Below are positions 6,600-9,824 of a stretch of DNA of 9,824 nt, one piece after another (the first letter of the stretch is position 1; each line of letters starts with the position of its first letter). Position numbers and translations under genes: made by a program. Source of the stretch: an uncultured beta proteobacterium (GTDB lineage: Bacteria; Pseudomonadota; Gammaproteobacteria; Burkholderiales; Burkholderiaceae); the NCBI GenBank assembly GCA_903938955.1, contig CAJAFJ010000753.1, positions 1-9,824 on the forward strand, given 5' to 3'. Below the pieces are notes generated by a model. It worked only from the letters and a program-made list of their open reading frames with translations, ran no database searches and had not been told where the DNA came from.

Positions 6600-7607
6600 A
6601 AAAATACCGAATTTATTATATCGACTGGGCTTGATAGCGAAGATCTGGATGAGCGCATCGACACGGATACCGATGTTGAGTTGCGCCATCTGGTTTTTGG
6701 CGAGGCACAGCACGGTCAGCGCCTGGACCGAGCCCTGGTCGAACTGGTGCCCGAGTTTTCCCGCAGTTACTTGCAGCAATTGATTGATTTGTCGGGCGTT
6801 GTGATTAACCAGGCGGTGGTGCGCAAACCCTCTACGCGAATCAAGGCTGGCGATATTGGCGTGATTGAGCTGCGGCCCACGCCGCAAAGCCAGGCCTTCA
6901 AGCCGGAAGCCATGGCGCTGGCGATTGAATATGAGGATGAGCACCTCATGGTGATCAACAAACCCGCCGGGCTTGTTGTGCACCCTGCGCCCGGTAACTG
7001 GAGCGGCACCTTGTTGAATGGCTTGCTAGCCTATGACGAAAAAGCCATGAATTTGCCCCGTGCAGGCATTGTTCACCGGCTGGATAAAGACACCAGCGGT
7101 CTGATGGTGGTAGCGCGGACGCGGCCCGTGATGGATGCCCTGGTTCGATTAATCGCGGCGCGGGAAGTGAGTCGTCAATACCTGGCTTTGACTCACAAGC
7201 CTTGGTTTGGCGCCCGTACATGCGAGGTGAATGCACCGATTGGGCGAGATCCGCGCAACCGCCTGCGGATGGCGGTGATTGATTTGGAGAAAAACTCGGG
7301 CAAACTGGCCCGGACAGATATTGAGTTGCTACAAAATAGTGATCACGGCTGTCTGGTTCGGTGTACTTTGCACACGGGTAGAACGCATCAAATTCGGGTT
7401 CACATGGCCTCGATAGGTCATCCTTTGGTGTCTGATGTGCTTTATGCCGGCGTGGTTGCTGCAGGTATACAAAGACAGGCATTGCATGCGCGTCGTCTTG
7501 CCTTCATCCATCCGGTGACTCAAAAACCCATGGTCTTTGAAGCCGGACTGCCTGAAGATTTTGAGCATGCCCTGGGCGAGTGGGGCCTCAGTTACAATAA
7601 GCCCTAG
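6597..7607 (+). CDS. rluD: 23S rRNA pseudouridine synthase RluD
   Basis: RluD converts uridines of helix 69 in 23S rRNA (1911, 1915 and 1917 in E. coli) to pseudouridine and is important for ribosome assembly and function. From TTG 6597 the protein has 336 residues. An acidic tail of about 30 residues comes first, then an S4 RNA-binding domain at about 41-88 (GQRLDRALVELVPEFSRSYLQQ region), then the catalytic domain. Key motifs are NKPAGLVVHPAPG at 121-133, HRLDKDTSGLMV at 160-171 with catalytic Asp163, and the late HTGRTHQIRVHMASIGHPLVSD block. Every expected motif is intact, and RPTPQSQAF after the S4 domain resembles Burkholderiales versions. In those genomes I recall rluD next to bamD, as here. 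The usual downstream neighbour pgeF is absent and scpB comes instead. Confidence 0.93.
   Translation: MKNTEFIISTGLDSEDLDERIDTDTDVELRHLVFGEAQHGQRLDRALVELVPEFSRSYLQQLIDLSGVVINQAVVRKPSTRIKAGDIGVIELRPTPQSQAFKPEAMALAIEYEDEHLMVINKPAGLVVHPAPGNWSGTLLNGLLAYDEKAMNLPRAGIVHRLDKDTSGLMVVARTRPVMDALVRLIAAREVSRQYLALTHKPWFGARTCEVNAPIGRDPRNRLRMAVIDLEKNSGKLARTDIELLQNSDHGCLVRCTLHTGRTHQIRVHMASIGHPLVSDVLYAGVVAAGIQRQALHARRLAFIHPVTQKPMVFEAGLPEDFEHALGEWGLSYNKP
6615..6620 (-). promoter_or_regulatory. perfect TATAAT -10 box, probable bamD promoter
   Basis: The minus strand reads GATATAATAAAT here, a full match to the sigma-70 -10 consensus. Transcription would start near 6608 and give a leader of about 25 bases before the bamD ATG. 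No convincing -35 hexamer lies 15-18 bases upstream, and there is no extended TGn. The box falls within codons 7-8 of rluD. Confidence 0.5.
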
Positions 7608-7648
7608 TTTTCCAAAACGATCTTCCGGCCAGCCGCCGGAATTGCGCT

Positions 7649-7666
7649 GCGAATTGATCAATTCGC
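7649..7666. repeat. perfect 18-bp palindrome upstream of scpB
   Basis: GCGAATTGATCAATTCGC equals its own reverse complement, centred on GATC. It is flanked by T and C, so symmetry ends at 18 bases. A third copy of the half-site core GAATTG occurs in direct orientation at 7639-7644. There is no loop and no T-run, so a protein-binding operator is more likely than a hairpin terminator; this is inference. Confidence 0.6.
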
Positions 7667-7697
7667 CCTTGGCGCCCCAAAGATTCACCCTGTTTTC

Positions 7698-7712
7698 GCA
7701 CCGGTACGGTGC
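7698..7712. repeat. short inverted repeat just before scpB
   Basis: GCACCG and CGGTGC are separated by GTA. The repeat ends 20 bases before the scpB ATG and would sit in its leader RNA as a six-pair hairpin. No U-run follows. An alternative GTG start for scpB (7709) lies inside the right arm. Confidence 0.45.
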
Positions 7713-7732
7713 CTTCCCTGGATAGCAACACC

Positions 7733-8425
7733 ATGAATACGGCGGATGCCAAGCGCGTATTAGAAACGGCCTTGATTTGTTCTCCGCATCCCTTGCAATT
7801 ACGCGATCTGCGCGTACTTTTTGATGATGCGTTGAGTTCCGACACGCTTAAAACCCTGCTGCAGGACCTGCAACAGGATTGGTTGCCGCGTGGCGTCGAG
7901 TTGGTTAATGTGGCGACCGGGTGGCGTTTTCAAAGTCGCCCGGAAATGCGGCCGTACCTTGATCGTTTGCATCCGGAAAAGCCGCCGCGCTACACCCGCG
8001 CCACTCTTGAGACGCTCGCTATCATTGCCTACCGGCAACCCGTGACCCGGGGCGATATTGAAGACATCCGGGGCGTGACGGTTAACTCGTTGTTGATAAA
8101 GCAACTTGAAGACAGGGGTTGGATTGAGGTGATCGGGCATAAAGAAGCGGTTGGGCGACCGGCACTTTTTGCAACAACGAGACATTTTCTGGATGACTTG
8201 GGGTTGGCGTCACTGGATCAGTTGCCGCTGCTGGAGTCAACGGCACAGCAGATGGGGGCGTTTGACGCCCTTAATGCAGACGGGTCGGCCCTTCAAGCTG
8301 AACTCGATATTTCACTTGCGGCCTCTTCGTCAGACCCTGACGGAGGAATCGCAGCCGCCGCAGTCACAACTGACGAGAACAGTTCTGGCGGCGATTTATT
8401 ATTCTTGACGGGGACACAACCATGA
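7733..8425 (+). CDS. scpB: segregation and condensation protein ScpB
   Basis: ScpB is the winged-helix (kite) subunit that dimerises and binds ScpA and SMC in the chromosome-condensing complex; it is cytosolic and associates with the nucleoid. From ATG 7733 the protein has 230 residues. [18 protein letters not shown] and the stretch ending [20 protein letters not shown] form the first winged helix. The signature block follows: [40 protein letters not shown] and GRPALFATT at about 138-146. The last 60-70 residues are rich in Ala, Ser and Asp and look disordered. An in-frame GTG at 7709 would add eight residues but lies inside an inverted repeat, and ATG fits the family better. The stop overlaps the rluB start (ATGA), so the pair is probably one operon. 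No scpA is visible in this window. Confidence 0.93.
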   Translation: MNTADAKRVLETALICSPHPLQLRDLRVLFDDALSSDTLKTLLQDLQQDWLPRGVELVNVATGWRFQSRPEMRPYLDRLHPEKPPRYTRATLETLAIIAYRQPVTRGDIEDIRGVTVNSLLIKQLEDRGWIEVIGHKEAVGRPALFATTRHFLDDLGLASLDQLPLLESTAQQMGAFDALNADGSALQAELDISLAASSSDPDGGIAAAAVTTDENSSGGDLLFLTGTQP

Positions 8426-9747
8426 CCGCAAACAGCGCCAACACACCGGCCCAAATGACATCGGATTCAATAAACAAGCCAGCGCTGGGTGCGTCAAGTG
8501 AGCTTGTAGATACGAATAAGCCAGTGCCCGCTGCGGCAGGTATCCAATTTGACGACGTGGTGTCCGGCCAGTTTGATGCGGATGAGGAGTGTGTTGACCT
8601 GGCTCCTTCCAAGCGCGTCCTCGCACCCATGGCGGAAACCCCCAAGTTGCACAAAGTGCTTGCGCAAGCGGGAATGGGTTCGCGCCTGGAGATGGAGCAG
8701 CTGATCCTGGAAGGGCGAATTACCGTCAACAACGAGCCCGCTCACATTGGTCAGCGCGTTCAATTTGGCGATCATGTCAAAGTCAATGGCAAACCCATCC
8801 GAATTCGCATTGACCCGCCACCAGCGCGTGTCATTGCGTACCACAAGCCTGTCGGCGAGGTGGTCACCCATGACGATCCACAAAATCGGCCCACGGTGTT
8901 TCGACGGCTGCCCAAGTTGTACCAGGGCAAATGGCAATCGGTCGGCCGGCTTGACCTGAACACCGAAGGCCTGCTGCTGTTTACCAGTTCGGGCGAGTTG
9001 GCCAATAACTTGATGCACCCCCGATTTGGTCTGGAGCGGGAATATGCCGTGCGGGTTCTGGGGGCCTTGAACAAGGAAGAAAAGCAAAGACTGCTCGACG
9101 GCGTCAAGCTCGATGATGGCATGGCTCAATTTGGCTCGATTGAAGAGGGCGGCGGTGAAGGCTCCAACTGCTGGTACCGGGTCACTATTTCCGAAGGCCG
9201 CAACCGCGAGGTTCGCCGGATGTTTGAAGCCGTGGGTCATGCGGTCAGCCGTTTGATTCGTATCCGTTACGGCGCCATGATGTTGCCGCGTGGACTGAAG
9301 CGCGGTGCCTGGATGGAGCTTGATGAAGGTGACATCAAGGCCCTGATGAAAGTCGTGAGCACGCGTGCGCCTCGCGAGGCGGGAGAAGTTGCCAACCCGG
9401 AAGAGTCAGCAGGGGCTCGGCGCCCTGCTGCAGACAAAGAGGCCGGTGCTCGAAATCGGGGGCGGGGCGTTCGCGGTAGCGGACCCCGCAGTTCTGGCTC
9501 TGGCTTGCGTGGCGCACCACCTGTTGTGCCGAAAAATGCATGGCAGGATGCTTCATCCAATGCCGCTCAAGGTCGAAAGAGTCGCACGAATTCGGGCGAT
9601 CGACCGGTTGGCGCCAGCCAGCCCGACCCCATGAAAACGGCTTTTGGCTATATCGGTGCAGATAGCTTTACACGCCAGCGGCAAGATCAAGGTCAACAAC
9701 GGGGTGGGGCAGGTAATGGCCCGCGTCGGGGTGGCAAAAGTCGTTGA
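8422..9747 (+). CDS. rluB: 23S rRNA pseudouridine synthase RluB
   Basis: RluB makes pseudouridine at position 2605 (E. coli numbering) in helix 93 of 23S rRNA, near the peptidyl transferase centre. The protein has 441 residues, longer than the roughly 290 of E. coli RluB. Residues 1-72 are a low-complexity, acidic leader. An S4 domain follows at about 75-122 ([15 protein letters not shown]). The catalytic domain carries [11 protein letters not shown] (140-150), [12 protein letters not shown] (175-186) with catalytic Asp178, and [16 protein letters not shown] (258-273). Residues from about 313 onward are rich in Gly, Arg, Ser and Ala with RG-type repeats, ending [10 protein letters not shown], and are probably disordered and RNA-contacting. 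The related RluE/RluF enzymes cannot be fully excluded, but the pairing with scpB favours RluB. An N-terminal start at a later codon (for example Met70) is possible, although the ATGA overlap supports 8422. Confidence 0.93.
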   Translation: MTANSANTPAQMTSDSINKPALGASSELVDTNKPVPAAAGIQFDDVVSGQFDADEECVDLAPSKRVLAPMAETPKLHKVLAQAGMGSRLEMEQLILEGRITVNNEPAHIGQRVQFGDHVKVNGKPIRIRIDPPPARVIAYHKPVGEVVTHDDPQNRPTVFRRLPKLYQGKWQSVGRLDLNTEGLLLFTSSGELANNLMHPRFGLEREYAVRVLGALNKEEKQRLLDGVKLDDGMAQFGSIEEGGGEGSNCWYRVTISEGRNREVRRMFEAVGHAVSRLIRIRYGAMMLPRGLKRGAWMELDEGDIKALMKVVSTRAPREAGEVANPEESAGARRPAADKEAGARNRGRGVRGSGPRSSGSGLRGAPPVVPKNAWQDASSNAAQGRKSRTNSGDRPVGASQPDPMKTAFGYIGADSFTRQRQDQGQQRGGAGNGPRRGGKSR

Positions 9748-9760
9748 TTTTTTCAACGAC
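9740..9760 (+). other. hairpin spanning the rluB stop codon
   Basis: GTCGTTGA (9740-9747) pairs exactly with TCAACGAC (9753-9760) around a five-T loop. The TGA stop is inside the left arm. No T-run follows the right arm, so it is not a standard intrinsic terminator, though it could protect the 3' end or pause transcription. Confidence 0.5.
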
Positions 9761-9824
9761 GCATGCTCTTGTCGTCAGGAAAAGTAGGTATTGGCGGTTT
9801 TCGCCAAGGTTGCTTTTTTGTTGG
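9748..9824. other. non-coding tail after rluB, next gene not reached
   Basis: Besides the stop-codon hairpin, TTGGCG (9792-9797) and CGCCAA (9803-9808) form a six-pair hairpin. A T6 run begins only six bases after it, so it is at best a weak terminator. I recall ndk following rluB in related genomes, but nothing of it is visible here. Confidence 0.4.

Larger units (their letters stand above)
7608..7732. other. non-coding gap between rluD and scpB
   Basis: Reading frames across this gap give no protein I recognise, and I see no trace of pgeF. It holds a perfect 18-bp palindrome (7649-7666), a second inverted repeat (7698-7712) and no T-tract, so it looks more like an operator region than a terminator. 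No clear -10/-35 pair was found for scpB. Confidence 0.5.

Noticed and set aside
7324..7345. TTGCTACAAAATAG in rluD, resembling the start of dispersed repeats I recall from Comamonadaceae
   Set aside because: It is short, in frame within a conserved gene, and has no matching second half, so chance is the simpler explanation.
9792..9820. TTGGCG/CGCCAA hairpin with downstream T6 as an intrinsic terminator
   Set aside because: Six unpaired bases separate the stem from the T-run, which is poor geometry for an intrinsic terminator.
1..9824. Long open frames opposite or out of phase with lpdA, zapE, rluB and bamD (for example minus strand 1000-1935 and 8494-9240)
   Set aside because: They are shadows of conserved genes, with compositions and sequences unlike any family I know.
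1..9824. A novel defence, mobile or biosynthetic system
   Set aside because: All large genes but one belong to well-known core families, and I see no transposase, integrase, tRNA, direct-repeat boundary or obvious composition shift.

Overview
The window looks like an ordinary core-genome stretch of a Gram-negative betaproteobacterium. Order Burkholderiales is most likely, probably a Comamonadaceae-like genus such as Rhodoferax or Polaromonas. This rests on protein style (ZapE, the YoaA/DinG helicase, BamD, RluD, ScpB and RluB all read like Burkholderiales versions) and on gene pairings that I recall from that group: dihydrolipoyl dehydrogenase followed by zapE, bamD divergent from rluD, and scpB followed by rluB. 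The assignment is from memory, not from a search. I see no insertion sequence, phage, toxin, CRISPR, tRNA or rRNA gene.

Layout. Positions 1-981 hold the 3' part of a dihydrolipoyl dehydrogenase gene (lpdA/odhL), closed by a strong intrinsic terminator at about 1002-1042. zapE follows, from a probable TTG start at 1066, and overlaps by four bases a gene for a secreted, coiled-coil, lysine-rich protein of unknown function (2160-2795). A PP2C-type protein phosphatase lies on the minus strand (2826-3587) and diverges, across about 207 bases, from a YoaA/DinG-family iron-sulfur helicase (3795-5810). The helicase converges on bamD (minus strand), and the two coding regions overlap by 38 bases. bamD in turn diverges from rluD, with only 14 bases between start codons. 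After rluD a 125-base non-coding gap carries a perfect 18-bp palindrome. scpB and rluB then follow as a translationally coupled pair. The last 77 bases are non-coding and contain hairpins.

The genes serve basic functions: the lipoamide step of 2-oxoacid oxidation (lpdA), divisome ATPase activity (zapE), phosphoprotein turnover (PP2C), DNA repair (yoaA-like), outer-membrane assembly (bamD), 23S rRNA pseudouridylation (rluD, rluB) and chromosome condensation (scpB). I found no convincing new biological system. The points most worth checking are regulatory or architectural: the terminator that decides the zapE start, the compact bamD/rluD divergence with a TATAAT box inside rluD, the palindrome before scpB, the hairpin over the rluB stop codon, and the uncharacterised secreted protein after zapE.
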